From assembly GCF_023062595.1 (NCBI RefSeq), contig NZ_JALLAN010000014.1, positions 94,647 to 158,646 on the forward strand: DNA of 64,000 bases. Reading direction: 5' to 3'. The position numbers were made by a program, and so were the translations under genes. Positions 17,111 through 26,608 of this stretch are shown here, piece after piece; the first letter of the stretch is position 1, and every line of letters begins with the position of its first letter. Origin of the DNA: Arthrobacter rhizosphaerae. GTDB taxonomy: Bacteria; Actinomycetota; Actinomycetes; Actinomycetales; Micrococcaceae. The notes under the pieces are model-generated. The model was not told the origin of the DNA, ran no database searches, and worked only from the letters and a program-made list of their open reading frames with translations.

Positions 17111-18780
17111 TTGCTTCCCCCGGAAAGGACCGGCTCAAGTGACTCCCGCGCCCCTGAACCAGGTGCTTCTGGACCGGGTGCTTCTGAATCAGGGAGGGCG
17201 ATCGCGGGGACCGGCGCGTTGTCCCCAAGCACGGCCTGGATGTAGGACGTCCTGTCCAGCATGTCCTCCGCGGACTGGTCGGCTACCTTGAAGATCGGCC
17301 CGGCGAAGACCGTCAGTCCCACGCCCAGAAGCACCAGTGCCATGGTGGAACCCACCATGGTGCGGGGCAGCAGGATCACGTTCTTGCGTCCGTGCCGCGT
17401 TCCGGTGTCCGCGTCACCGGGAGCGGCGAGGAGCACAGGATCGGGGTGTTCCGCGTCGCTTGGCTTACGCCAGAAGGCACGGTTCCACACCCTCGCCACG
17501 GCCAGCAGCGTGAGAAGGCTGGTGAGCACTCCGCCGATGATCAGGGCGTACGCCAGGGGCGTGCCCAGCTGGACACCCGCCTGCATCAGGCCCAGCTTGC
17601 CGAGGAATCCTGAAAACGGCGGAATGCCGGCAAGGTTCATGGCAGGAACGAAGAACAGGAGCCCCAACACCGGTGACAGCTTGGCCAGGCCGGCAACCCT
17701 GTCCATCGAGGAACTGCCGCCGCGGCGTTCGATCAGGCCCGTGACCAGGAACAGGCTGGTCTGGATAGTGATGTGGTGCGCCACGTAGAACACCGCCGCC
17801 CCCAGTCCGGCCACAGAGGACATGGCAAGCCCAAACACCATGTAACCGATGTGACTCACCAACGTGAACGACAGCAGACGCTTGATGTCGCTCTGAGCCA
17901 GGGCGCCGAGTATGCCCACCACCATGGTCAGCAACGCGGCGATCATAAGCGGAGTATTGAGGGTGTCTCCCGGGAAAAGGAGGGTTTCCGTCCGGACGAT
18001 CGCGTAGACGCCCACCTTGGTGAGCAACCCGGCGAACACCGCGGTGACCGGAGCCGGCGCGGTCGGATACGAGTCAGGAAGCCAGAATGACAGCGGGAAC
18101 ACGGCGGCCTTGATGCCAAAAGCCACCAGGAGCATAACGTGCAGGAGGGTACGTGTTCCGGGATCGAGTTCGGCCAGTTTGATGGCGAGGTCGGCCATGT
18201 TGATGGTGCCTGTGGCCCCGTAGATCATGGCGATGGCAATCAGGAACAGCACGGAGCTCACCACCGACACCACCACGTACGTGACGCCTGCCCGGATCCG
18301 CGGGCCGGTTCCGCCGAGGGTCATCAGCACGTAGCTGGCCGTGAGCAGGATTTCGAAGCCCACATAAAGGTTGAAGAGGTCACCCGACAGGAAAGCATTG
18401 GAGACGCCGGCCACCAGAATCAGGTACGTGGGGTGGAATACGGACAGCGGGGCGTCCTGATCGCCGTCGGCCATTCCCTGCCCGGTTGCGTAGACCAGGA
18501 CCGCAAGGCTCACCGAGGACGACACCACCAGCATCAGGGATGAGAACTGGTCCACCACCATGACGATGCCCCACGGCGGGAGCCAACCCCCGATGTTCAC
18601 GGCGGCGGTCCCGCCGTTCCAGACGGAGGCCAGCAGCACACACTCCAGCAGCAGCGTGAGGGACAAAAGAGTAATGCTCACCACCCGTTGAGCCCGGGAG
18701 TGCCGGATCAGCACGAACGTGAGGGCAGCTCCCAGGATGGGAAGTACGACGGCGAGCGGCGCAAGGCTGGCAATGTTCAC
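17107..18780 (-). CDS. mrpD: Mrp Na+/H+ antiporter subunit D
   Basis: 557 residues, a NuoN/NuoM-like proton-translocating subunit with about 14 membrane segments. Conserved proton-path elements include LYVGFEILLTASYVLM with its Glu, and the lysine-containing LLVAFGIKAAVFPLSFWLPDSYP. The C-terminal ~55 residues after the last helix are Pro/Glu-rich and look disordered, longer than typical. Overlaps mrpC by 4 bp. Confidence 0.94.
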   Translation of the reverse strand: MNIASLAPLAVVLPILGAALTFVLIRHSRAQRVVSITLLSLTLLLECVLLASVWNGGTAAVNIGGWLPPWGIVMVVDQFSSLMLVVSSSVSLAVLVYATGQGMADGDQDAPLSVFHPTYLILVAGVSNAFLSGDLFNLYVGFEILLTASYVLMTLGGTGPRIRAGVTYVVVSVVSSVLFLIAIAMIYGATGTINMADLAIKLAELDPGTRTLLHVMLLVAFGIKAAVFPLSFWLPDSYPTAPAPVTAVFAGLLTKVGVYAIVRTETLLFPGDTLNTPLMIAALLTMVVGILGALAQSDIKRLLSFTLVSHIGYMVFGLAMSSVAGLGAAVFYVAHHITIQTSLFLVTGLIERRGGSSSMDRVAGLAKLSPVLGLLFFVPAMNLAGIPPFSGFLGKLGLMQAGVQLGTPLAYALIIGGVLTSLLTLLAVARVWNRAFWRKPSDAEHPDPVLLAAPGDADTGTRHGRKNVILLPRTMVGSTMALVLLGVGLTVFAGPIFKVADQSAEDMLDRTSYIQAVLGDNAPVPAIALPDSEAPGPEAPGSGARESLEPVLSGGSK

Positions 18781-19379
18781 TTTCCGCCTCCTTCCGGTCC
18801 GGGGTCGACGTTGGTGGAACCGGGTTTTTCCTCGGCCGCGGCATCCTCGACCGTCAGCACCGCGCTGCCGGCTTGAACAGTGTCGTTAGGGTGTGGCTCT
18901 CTGCTGCCTGTCTCATCGCCAGGGGGCCTGTTCGAGACTGCCCGGCCGTCGGAGCCGAGCATGGTAAGCGGAAACTCGGAGGTTTCCACAGGAATTTCCG
19001 CATCGTCTTCGGCATCGTAACTGGGGGTCTCGGCGACACGGAGGTCCTCGACGTCGTCCTGGATCTCGTCCTGGCGGGCCAGCACCCAGGTGCGGTAAAT
19101 GATGCCCAGCATAAATGCCGTGACGGCAAACGAGATCACAATCGAGGTCAGGATCAGGGCCTGCGGCAGGGGGTCGTTGTACTCAGCCGGGGCCGTGTCC
19201 TTACTGAACACGGGCGCGAGGCCGGCGTAGCCTCCAGTGGCAAGAATGAGCAGGTTGGTGGCGTTGGCCAGGAGCATCAGGCCCAGCAGGACGCGGGTGA
19301 GGCTGCGCTCGAGGATCAGGTAGATGCCGCAGGCGTATAGCGCCCCCATGACTGTGAGCAGGGTCAGGTTTACACTCAT
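18777..19379 (-). CDS. mrpC: Mrp Na+/H+ antiporter subunit C with long C-terminal extension
   Basis: The first ~110 residues are a standard NuoK-like MrpC with three helices (YLILERSLTRVLLGLMLLANATNLLIL is diagnostic). The remaining ~90 residues are hydrophilic and acidic, rich in Glu, Asp and Pro, with no recognisable domain. Typical MrpC is ~113 residues, so this cytoplasmic tail is an addition, perhaps lineage-specific. Overlaps mrpA and mrpD by 4 bp each. Confidence 0.92.
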   Translation of the reverse strand: MSVNLTLLTVMGALYACGIYLILERSLTRVLLGLMLLANATNLLILATGGYAGLAPVFSKDTAPAEYNDPLPQALILTSIVISFAVTAFMLGIIYRTWVLARQDEIQDDVEDLRVAETPSYDAEDDAEIPVETSEFPLTMLGSDGRAVSNRPPGDETGSREPHPNDTVQAGSAVLTVEDAAAEEKPGSTNVDPGPEGGGK

Positions 19380-22300
19380 GCCATGCCCTTAACTGTGGTT
19401 TCGGCTGGAGTGCCGCCCGGTTCCTGCTCGGTTGTTGGCTCCGCTGGTTCTTCCTCGAAGTGTTCGTCGATTTCGGCTCCGAGGCTGCGCAGGACATCCA
19501 GGACGAGCCCTACCACCACGATGTAGACGCCGATATCGAAGATGGTGGAGGTGACAAACTTGATGTCGCCAAAGACGGGCAGCCATAGCTCGATAATGGC
19601 GGTCTGGAAAACCTGCCCGCCGAGCAGCAATGGGACAACTCCGGACGCCGCCGCCGTCGCCAGGCCGACTCCCAGCAGGGTGCCGGCACTGATGGGGGTT
19701 GCCTCGCTCAGTTCGAAACGTCCCCCGGCCAGATACCTGATAGTCAAAGCCAGGCCGGCCATCAGCCCGCCGGCAAAGCCGCCACCGGGCAGGTTGTGCC
19801 CTGCCAGCAGCAGGTACAGGGAGAAGATGATCATCGAGTGGAACAGCAGCCGCGTGACCACCTCGAAGATGATGGAGCGGCGTTCGGGGGCGAGTGTCCG
19901 GCCGGCAACCAGCCAAGCGTCGCGGCTTGATGCCCCGAATTTGCGGCTCACTTCCAGAGCTGCGCTGTCACGGGAGTTCCGCACGACGCCGGTTCGCCTG
20001 CCTACCGTCCCTGCCGCAACCGTCGAAGACGCTTTGATCCCGTCACCCCGGCCGCGGATGAAGATCAGGCTGGCCACACCGGTGGCCGCGAGCGCCAGCA
20101 CGGAGATTTCGCCGAAGGTATCCCACACCCGGATGTCAACGAGTGTGACGTTGACTGTGTTCAAACCGCCCCCGCCTTCATAGGCCAGTTTCGGGAACGC
20201 GAGGGAGACAGGTTCGGCGATCCGGGCGCCCATGGCATAGATGCCCACGAAGATCATGGTGATCCCGAAGCCGAGGCCGATGATCACGCGGGTGATCCTG
20301 TACTTGCCTCCCGTCCTGTCCCGCAGTTCCGCCGGCAGGCTGCGCATGGCGAGGACGAAGGCAACCAGGATGATGGTTTCGACCAGCATCTGCGTCAGGG
20401 CAAGGTCCGGAGCTCCCTGCAGCGCGAACATCAGGGCGATTCCATATCCGGTGACGGAGACCATGAGCACAGCAAGGAAGCGCTTGTTGGCCTTCACTGC
20501 GGCCAGTGCTCCGATTACGATTCCCGCGCCCACCACTATCTGCAGCGGTGAGTTGGGGTCGATGAAATACAAGTCACCGGGCAGAGGCTTGTTTGCGGCG
20601 AAGAGGGCAGTCAGCGGCAGGATGAACGCCACCGACAGGATGACTGCGAGGTAAAAATACAGTGATCCACGCTGGGTGCGACCGGTGACCCAGACTGCGA
20701 CGTCGTCGAGGGCGCCGATGGTCAGCTGGTAGGAGCGGTCGGCGTCGATCCAGCCCGGGACCCTCTCCTGGAGACGGGAGAATCCGGCCCGCCAGCGGAA
20801 CATGGCCCACCCCAGCACAAAGGTGATGCCTGTGAGGCCCAACGCCAGGGTGAAACCGTGCCACAGCGCAAGGTGTCCGGCCGCGCCGGCCGCACTTCCG
20901 CCGTCCACGCCAGCGCCAAACAGGGCTGCGTAGGGTTGCAGCCATCCGTCAACGGGCACCGGCCAGAGGCCGTAGGCGATAGTCAGGAGGCTCAACACCG
21001 CGGGTGCCGCCAGGAACGATGGCCTGATGGGTTTGAACTTTGTACGTTCGACGCCTGGTTTGGTGGCGAATGCACCCCACATAAAACGGGCGCTGTAGGC
21101 GAATGTCAGGACCGAGCCCAGCACCAGCCCGATCAGCACCACATAACCCCAGACGGGTGATTGCCCTGCTCCCGGCGTGGCGGCGTTGTGGACAAACGCC
21201 ACTAACACTGATTCCTTGGCAACAAACCCCGCGAGGGGCGGAACTCCCGCCATGGAAGCAGCGGCAACGGCAGCCACAATGCCCAGTGCCCGTGATGACC
21301 TGAAAACACCGGAGAGTTTGTTGATGTCGCGCGTACCTGATTGGTGGTCGATGATGCCCACCACCAGGAACAGCGTGGCTTTGAACAGCCCGTGGGCCAG
21401 CAGTAAAGCCAGTCCGGCCAACGCGGCGTCCGGTTTACCCAGCCCCACCACCATGATCAGGAAGCCGAGCTGGCTGACGGTGCCGTAGGCCAGGATGAGC
21501 TTGATGTCGGTTTGCCGCAACGCCAGGTAGCCGCCTACCAGCATCGTCGCCAGGCCCAGCCCCAGCACCACCGGAAGCCAGAAGGTTGTTTCCGCAAAGC
21601 CCGGAGCCAGCCGGGCCACCAGGTACACGCCGGCCTTGACCATCGCAGCGGCATGCAGATAGGCACTTACAGGCGTGGGGGCCGCCATCGCCCCGGGAAG
21701 CCAGAAGTGGAAGGGCACCAGGGCGGACTTTGTCACCGCGCCGACCAGGATGAGTACGACGGCGGCGCTGACCGCGGCGGCCGCGTCCCCGGCCACCAGG
21801 GCAGGGGCCTGCTCCAGGATCGCTGAAATCCTGTAGGTACCGGCGCTGTGGCCAAGGATGATCAGGCCAACCAGCATGCTCAAGCCGCCGGCCGTGGTGA
21901 CCACGAGGGCCTGGAGGGCGGATCGGCGGGCGGACAGCCTGGTCCGGGCGTAGCCGATCAGCAAGTACGACAGGACGGTGGTGAGTTCCCAGAAAATGAA
22001 CATCAGCAGCAGGTCATCGGCAGTGACCAGGCCGAACATTGCGCCCGCGAAGGCCAGCAGCTGGGCTCCGAACCCGCCGAGATCAGTGTCCTTGTCCTTG
22101 AAATAGCGGGCGCAGTAAACGAGCACCAGTGATCCGATTCCCAGGACCAACAGCGACATCACCCATGCGAGGGCGTCAAGGCGGAAGGCCAGTTCAAGCT
22201 TGAGCTCGGGGATCCAGGGAAATACCTCGACGGCGGCCCCTGGTTGCGCCGGCTGTCCGGGAGACACCGAGTACACAGAGGCATGCTGGAGGATCAGCCA

Positions 22301-22417
22301 GAGAAATGATGCTGCGGGAACCACGGCCAACGCGTAGAACGAATTCCTGCCGAACTTTCCGAACAAAAAGGGCGCCAGCGCAGCCACCGCAAAATGCACG
22401 GCAAGGACTGTAATCAC
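19376..22417 (-). CDS. mrpA: Mrp Na+/H+ antiporter subunits A and B fused
   Basis: First gene of the operon, 1013 residues. The N-terminal ~750 residues are the NuoL-like MrpA core with many membrane helices, including FIFWELTTVLSYLLIGY and the conserved TKSALVPFHFWLPGAM lysine region. A MnhB domain follows near the C-terminus, recognisable from RLLFHSMIIFSLYLLLAGHN and GGGFAGGLMAGLALTIRYL. Fusion of A and B is common in actinobacteria. The complex exports Na+ and supports pH and salt homeostasis. The operon promoter should lie within the ~140 bp before the divergent MFS gene. Confidence 0.95.
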   Translation of the reverse strand: MITVLAVHFAVAALAPFLFGKFGRNSFYALAVVPAASFLWLILQHASVYSVSPGQPAQPGAAVEVFPWIPELKLELAFRLDALAWVMSLLVLGIGSLVLVYCARYFKDKDTDLGGFGAQLLAFAGAMFGLVTADDLLLMFIFWELTTVLSYLLIGYARTRLSARRSALQALVVTTAGGLSMLVGLIILGHSAGTYRISAILEQAPALVAGDAAAAVSAAVVLILVGAVTKSALVPFHFWLPGAMAAPTPVSAYLHAAAMVKAGVYLVARLAPGFAETTFWLPVVLGLGLATMLVGGYLALRQTDIKLILAYGTVSQLGFLIMVVGLGKPDAALAGLALLLAHGLFKATLFLVVGIIDHQSGTRDINKLSGVFRSSRALGIVAAVAAASMAGVPPLAGFVAKESVLVAFVHNAATPGAGQSPVWGYVVLIGLVLGSVLTFAYSARFMWGAFATKPGVERTKFKPIRPSFLAAPAVLSLLTIAYGLWPVPVDGWLQPYAALFGAGVDGGSAAGAAGHLALWHGFTLALGLTGITFVLGWAMFRWRAGFSRLQERVPGWIDADRSYQLTIGALDDVAVWVTGRTQRGSLYFYLAVILSVAFILPLTALFAANKPLPGDLYFIDPNSPLQIVVGAGIVIGALAAVKANKRFLAVLMVSVTGYGIALMFALQGAPDLALTQMLVETIILVAFVLAMRSLPAELRDRTGGKYRITRVIIGLGFGITMIFVGIYAMGARIAEPVSLAFPKLAYEGGGGLNTVNVTLVDIRVWDTFGEISVLALAATGVASLIFIRGRGDGIKASSTVAAGTVGRRTGVVRNSRDSAALEVSRKFGASSRDAWLVAGRTLAPERRSIIFEVVTRLLFHSMIIFSLYLLLAGHNLPGGGFAGGLMAGLALTIRYLAGGRFELSEATPISAGTLLGVGLATAAASGVVPLLLGGQVFQTAIIELWLPVFGDIKFVTSTIFDIGVYIVVVGLVLDVLRSLGAEIDEHFEEEPAEPTTEQEPGGTPAETTVKGMA

Positions 22418-22558
22418 TGGTATCTCCGCAATGTCAGGAATTCGATTATCAAAGGTTGGAGCTGGCGGTCAGTAGTCGGGTTCAGCATGTCCAGTTTACC
22501 AAGCGGGCCGAACCATTTTTGACGGCGATTTCGGCTGAAGTGGCGATAGCATCGGGTC

Positions 22559-23962
22559 ATGAACTCCGCCACCGCGTCTGAGGCACAACAGCCATCGTCG
22601 GAACTTGAGACCGGAAGTCAGGCGGTCAGCAAGGGCCAGATCCTGGCGTGGGCTTCCTGGGACTGGGGCTCAGCGGCTTTCAACGCAATCATGACCACTT
22701 TTGTGTTCACGGTGTATCTCACCTCCGATGCGTTCGGCGGAGAAGATCAGGCTTCGGCTGTCCTCGGCGGGGCATTGGCGGTCGCTGGCCTGGCCATTGC
22801 GCTGTTGGCGCCGGTTACAGGGCAACGCTCCGATATCGGAGGCCGGCGCAAGCTTTGGCTGGGAGTCAACACGGGCGTCGTCGCGCTTTTGACCGCCTTG
22901 TGCTTTTTTGTGTTCCCCCGGCCGGAGTTCCTGCTCCTCGGCGTCACGCTGATTGCACTGGGCAACGTGTTCTTTGAGTTTGCCGGTGTGAACTACAACG
23001 CCATGCTGGCCCAGATCTCGAATCCCCGCAACATCGGCAAGGTCAGCGGCTTCGGCTGGGGCATGGGTTATCTTGGCGGAATCGTTGCGCTGCTGATTGT
23101 GCTGCAACTGTTTGTCCAGCCCAGCTTCGACTGGTTCGGAGCTTCGACGGAGGACGGCTTCAACATCCGCCTCGTCGCAGTGTTCTCCGCTTTATGGTTC
23201 TTTATCTTCGCTCTCCCCGTGCTGTTTGCCGTTCCTGAGCTTCCCCGGCCGGCCGGGACGGCCAGGCTCGGCTTCCTCGCCTCCTACGGGCTGCTCATCC
23301 GGCGCATCACGGCCATCTACCGGACCAGTCCGCACACGATCTATTTCCTTCTTGCCAGTGCCATCTTCCGCGATGGTCTGGCCGCCGTTTTCACCTTCGG
23401 CGGGATCATTGCTGCGGGTACTTTCGGGTTCGAGCTGAAGGACGTGATCTTCTTCGCCATCTTCGGAAACGTGGTGGCAGCCGTGGGAGCCATGATCGGA
23501 GGCTTCCTGGATGACCGAGTAGGCCCCAAAGCGGTGATCCTCGGTTCCCTCGTGGGTCTGTTGATTGCAGGTACCGTCATCCTCGTCCTCGGCAACGGTG
23601 ACTACGTCTTCTTCGGCAGCACCTGGGCCGGGGCCACCACCTTCTGGGTCTTCGGCCTGTTCCTGTGTTTGTTTGTTGGCCCCGCCCAGTCATCGTCCCG
23701 GGCCTACCTGGCCAGGCTGGCACCCCACGGAGAGTCGGGGGAGCTTTTTGGCCTCTACGCCACTACGGGCCGCGCCGTGAGCTTCCTGGCACCGACACTC
23801 TTCACCCTTTGCATCGCGCTGGCCGCACCCTTGGTCGCCGAGGGAGAAGCCCAGCGTTGGGGAATCCTGGGCATTATGGTGGTGCTGCTGGCAGGCCTCC
23901 TTGTCCTCCTGCCGGTCAAACCGCCAGGCAAGGCAGAGATCGCAGTGGTTCCCTCGGTATAG
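22559..23962 (+). CDS. MFS permease, UMF1/Atg22-like
   Basis: 467 residues with 12 predicted membrane segments. WASWDWGSAAFNAIMTTFVF at the start and FFEFAGVNYNAMLAQISNP in the fifth segment are typical of UMF1-family major facilitators, bacterial relatives of the vacuolar amino-acid effluxer Atg22. Substrate unknown. It is divergent from the Mrp operon and stands alone. Confidence 0.85.
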   Translation: MNSATASEAQQPSSELETGSQAVSKGQILAWASWDWGSAAFNAIMTTFVFTVYLTSDAFGGEDQASAVLGGALAVAGLAIALLAPVTGQRSDIGGRRKLWLGVNTGVVALLTALCFFVFPRPEFLLLGVTLIALGNVFFEFAGVNYNAMLAQISNPRNIGKVSGFGWGMGYLGGIVALLIVLQLFVQPSFDWFGASTEDGFNIRLVAVFSALWFFIFALPVLFAVPELPRPAGTARLGFLASYGLLIRRITAIYRTSPHTIYFLLASAIFRDGLAAVFTFGGIIAAGTFGFELKDVIFFAIFGNVVAAVGAMIGGFLDDRVGPKAVILGSLVGLLIAGTVILVLGNGDYVFFGSTWAGATTFWVFGLFLCLFVGPAQSSSRAYLARLAPHGESGELFGLYATTGRAVSFLAPTLFTLCIALAAPLVAEGEAQRWGILGIMVVLLAGLLVLLPVKPPGKAEIAVVPSV

Positions 23963-24085
23963 GAAAAAGGTCCCTTGACAGTCCGGACGATGGCAAGGTC
24001 CCCACGGGGCTTAGCTCTTCGCGTATTCTCCGGAATGGCCCTCCCTTCGGCCCCGCAGGGCCCACTTGAGCATTAGGCTGGACCC

Positions 24086-24568
24086 ATGAACGTGGATGAG
24101 ACAGATCTTCCCGGCCTTGGCAGGCGCAAGGACTTTATGACGGCATCGGGGCGCCGGATCGGAGTCGTGGAATACCGGGAGGGCCAGAGCGAACTCATCG
24201 TTTCAACCTGGGACGATCCCGACACTTGCCAGGCGTCCATTCCCCTGACAGCTGACGAGGCCGCAACACTCGGCAATCTGCTGGGTGGGCAACACCTTGC
24301 CATGCAGCTTTCTGAAGCCCACCGGGAAATCCCGGGGATCGTCACGCGGCAGTTTTCCATCGCGTCAGGTTCTCCTTTCGAGAACCAGCCGATGGGTAAG
24401 GCGTGCATCCGTACCCGGAGTGGTGTTTCCATCGTCGCCATCATGCGCGAAGGCGAGGTAGTCCCCTCCCCCGGTCCCGACGTCGTCCTTCACCGGGGGG
24501 ATCTCCTCGTTGCTGTAGGCACTCAGGAAGGCCTCGATACAGCGGCCGACATTCTGCGCAACGGATAA
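24086..24568 (+). CDS. khtT: TrkA-C domain regulatory subunit of a K+/H+ antiporter
   Basis: 160 residues. An N-terminal ~80-residue adaptor is followed by an RCK_C (TrkA-C) ligand-binding domain from ~85, with the family elements GVSIVAIMREGEVVPSPGPD and VLHRGDLLVAVGTQEGL. In Bacillus KhtT binds to and gates the KhtU antiporter in response to pH and nucleotides. The downstream gene, 6 bp away, is the matching antiporter, so the pair is a KhtTU-like module. Confidence 0.85.
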   Translation: MNVDETDLPGLGRRKDFMTASGRRIGVVEYREGQSELIVSTWDDPDTCQASIPLTADEAATLGNLLGGQHLAMQLSEAHREIPGIVTRQFSIASGSPFENQPMGKACIRTRSGVSIVAIMREGEVVPSPGPDVVLHRGDLLVAVGTQEGLDTAADILRNG

Positions 24569-24574
24569 GCGGCA

Positions 24575-25762
24575 ATGGATCCGCTGGCACTGACCCTCAT
24601 TGAATTGGGGGCCGTTGTGTTCTGCCTCGGCCTGTTGGCCAGGTTGGCTGAACGGATCGGAATGTCACCCATACCGCTGTATCTCGTGGGCGGGTTGTTT
24701 TTCGGTGCCGGCGGTTTCATGGAGTTCAAAGGAATTCAAGAGTTCGCCCATATCTCGGGGGAGATTGGTGTCATTCTCCTCCTGCTGATGCTCGGGCTCG
24801 AATACACGGCGACTGAACTTGTCACGGGGCTGCGGCGCTCCTGGCAGGCAGGTGTCCTGGACTTCATCCTGAATTTCCTGCCCGGAGCGGGGCTGGCCAT
24901 TTTCCTTGGTTGGGGGCTCGTCGGGGCGATGGTGATGGGCGGAGTGACCTACATTTCGTCGTCGGGAATTGCCGCCAAGGTCATCACAGATCTGGGCCGG
25001 GTGGGCAACCGTGAAACGCCAACCATCCTGTCCATTCTGGTATTCGAGGACCTGGCAATGGCCCTGTACCTCCCCATCCTGACGGCGATCCTGGCCGGGG
25101 TCAGCTTCCTGGGCGGGCTTCAGACGGTGGGGATTTCCTTGGCCGTAGTCACCGTGGTGCTGATGGTGGCACTCCGGCACGGCCACAGGGTCTCCAAGGC
25201 GGTGCACAGCGAAAACTCCGAAGTCTTCCTGCTGAACCTGCTGGGTGCCGCCTTGTTGGTGGCCGGTCTGGCGTCAGCCCTTCAGGTCTCCGCCGCCGTG
25301 GGCGCGTTTATGCTCGGCATTGCCATCTCCGGGGTGACAGCCCACAACGCCACCCGTATTCTGGAGCCACTGCGGGATCTTTTCGCCGCCATCTTCTTTG
25401 TGGCGTTCGGCTTGAACACGGATCCCAGCTCAATTCCGCCGGTCATTGGCTGGGCATTGGCCCTCGCACTGCTCACGGCTGTCACAAAAATGCTGACCGG
25501 GTATTGGGCAGCCAAACGGGTCGGGATTGCGGTTCCCGGCCGATTCCGTGCCGGGGCAACACTGATTGCCCGGGGCGAATTTTCGATCGTTATCGCCGGC
25601 CTCGCCGTAGCGTCAGGCGCAGTGCTGCCTGAGTTGGCGGCGTTGGCCACTGCCTACGTCCTGATCATGGCCATCCTGGGTCCGCTCGCGGCCAAGTACA
25701 TCGAACCGCTGGTGAGGGTTTGGCGACGACCCGCGAAACCGCAGCCGGCGGCAGTGGCCTGA
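24575..25762 (+). CDS. khtU: Cation:proton antiporter, KhtU/KefB-like (CPA2)
   Basis: 395 residues, about 12 membrane segments, CPA2 family. Conserved features include LLLMLGLEYTATEL, FEDLAMALYLPIL in the ion-binding region, and RARGEF-like IARGEFSIVIAGLAV. No cytosolic RCK domain is present; that role is filled by the separate KhtT protein encoded immediately upstream. Probably a K+ efflux antiporter regulated by its partner. Confidence 0.88.
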   Translation: MDPLALTLIELGAVVFCLGLLARLAERIGMSPIPLYLVGGLFFGAGGFMEFKGIQEFAHISGEIGVILLLLMLGLEYTATELVTGLRRSWQAGVLDFILNFLPGAGLAIFLGWGLVGAMVMGGVTYISSSGIAAKVITDLGRVGNRETPTILSILVFEDLAMALYLPILTAILAGVSFLGGLQTVGISLAVVTVVLMVALRHGHRVSKAVHSENSEVFLLNLLGAALLVAGLASALQVSAAVGAFMLGIAISGVTAHNATRILEPLRDLFAAIFFVAFGLNTDPSSIPPVIGWALALALLTAVTKMLTGYWAAKRVGIAVPGRFRAGATLIARGEFSIVIAGLAVASGAVLPELAALATAYVLIMAILGPLAAKYIEPLVRVWRRPAKPQPAAVA

Positions 25763-25794
25763 GGTAGCTGCTTCGCCCCCGCTATTACGTAGGG

Positions 25795-26007
25795 CTATGC
25801 AGCCTTTGACCGGGCTTCCGGGGATGTTTCGCAAAGATCCTTGATCAGCCCCATTCCGGCATACTCGCGAACGGCGTGGATGCCCTGGACGGCCGAGGCC
25901 TTGTCCGGGAACTGCCCGGACACTGCCACGATCACCCCATTGGGAGCTTTGATTCTGAATCCGTAGGACGTGTTGCCATCAATAAAAAGTTCGAATGATC
26001 CGGACAT
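25795..26007 (-). CDS. DUF1508 (YegP-like) small protein
   Basis: 70 residues matching one DUF1508 repeat. FELFIDGNTSYGFRIKAPNG is followed by VIVAVSGQFPDKASAVQGIHAV, the typical beta-beta-alpha arrangement. The family function is unknown. The gene ends 33 bp from the convergent khtU stop. The Shine-Dalgarno is weak (GGGGTAA). Confidence 0.8.
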   Translation of the reverse strand: MSGSFELFIDGNTSYGFRIKAPNGVIVAVSGQFPDKASAVQGIHAVREYAGMGLIKDLCETSPEARSKAA

Positions 26008-26193
26008 GATTACCCCTATATTTCAACCGAGGGATCTAACCTCGGGGCTGTTTCACTAACGAAACGCGACGCTGCGTCCCGGCTCCCCAGCCAATGTCAT
26101 CCTTAAAATGTAGGGGCGAAACCGTTTACTTGCGAGTAGGTAATCCGAAGGCAGCCGAGCCGGCGCAACTGCTGCTTATACCGGCATCATTCC

Positions 26194-26240
26194 CTATACC
26201 TAGAGGTGCTATGTTTGATACCCTTCACATCTAGGTATAG
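26194..26240. promoter_or_regulatory. Inverted-repeat operator of the PadR gene
   Basis: CTATACCTAGA (26194-26204) and TCTAGGTATAG (26230-26240) are perfect reverse complements separated by 25 bp. The right arm runs into the Shine-Dalgarno AGGAGG, ending 8 bp before the GTG. Such placement fits autorepression of PadR-type regulators, by blocking promoter and ribosome site. Confidence 0.7.
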
Positions 26241-26248
26241 GAGGTGCA

Positions 26249-26608
26249 GTGCGCATCGATAAGGATCTGGTCGCTGCTTCGGCCACGCCCCTTGTGCTGG
26301 GGATCCTGTCAGACGGCGATCTGTACGGCTACGCGATCCTCAAGCGCGTCAGTGAGCTCTCGGGCGGAGGCATGCAATGGACCGACGGAATGCTCTATCC
26401 GCTGCTGCACCGGCTCGAGCGGCTCGGGTATGTATCGTCGTCGTGGGGCACCTCCGAGGCGGGTCGCCGACGCAAGCACTACGCGATCACGCCGGCGGGC
26501 CGCGACGCCCTTGCCGAACGGCAGCAGCAGTGGACCGTCGTCGCTGAGGCGCTCCGACAGGTGTGGCGGACCCAAGGGTCCCCTGCCCCGATGGAAGGTT
26601 GGGCATGA
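26249..26608 (+). CDS. PadR-family transcriptional regulator
   Basis: 119 residues, a short PadR. It has a winged helix with LGILSDGDLYGYAILKRVSEL and GMLYPLLHRLERLGYVSSSW, wing ARRRKHYAITPAGRDAL, and a brief C-terminal helix for dimerisation. GTG start at 26249 behind a strong AGGAGG. The next gene starts inside its stop codon, so regulator and membrane protein form a coupled two-gene unit. Confidence 0.9.
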   Translation: MRIDKDLVAASATPLVLGILSDGDLYGYAILKRVSELSGGGMQWTDGMLYPLLHRLERLGYVSSSWGTSEAGRRRKHYAITPAGRDALAERQQQWTVVAEALRQVWRTQGSPAPMEGWA

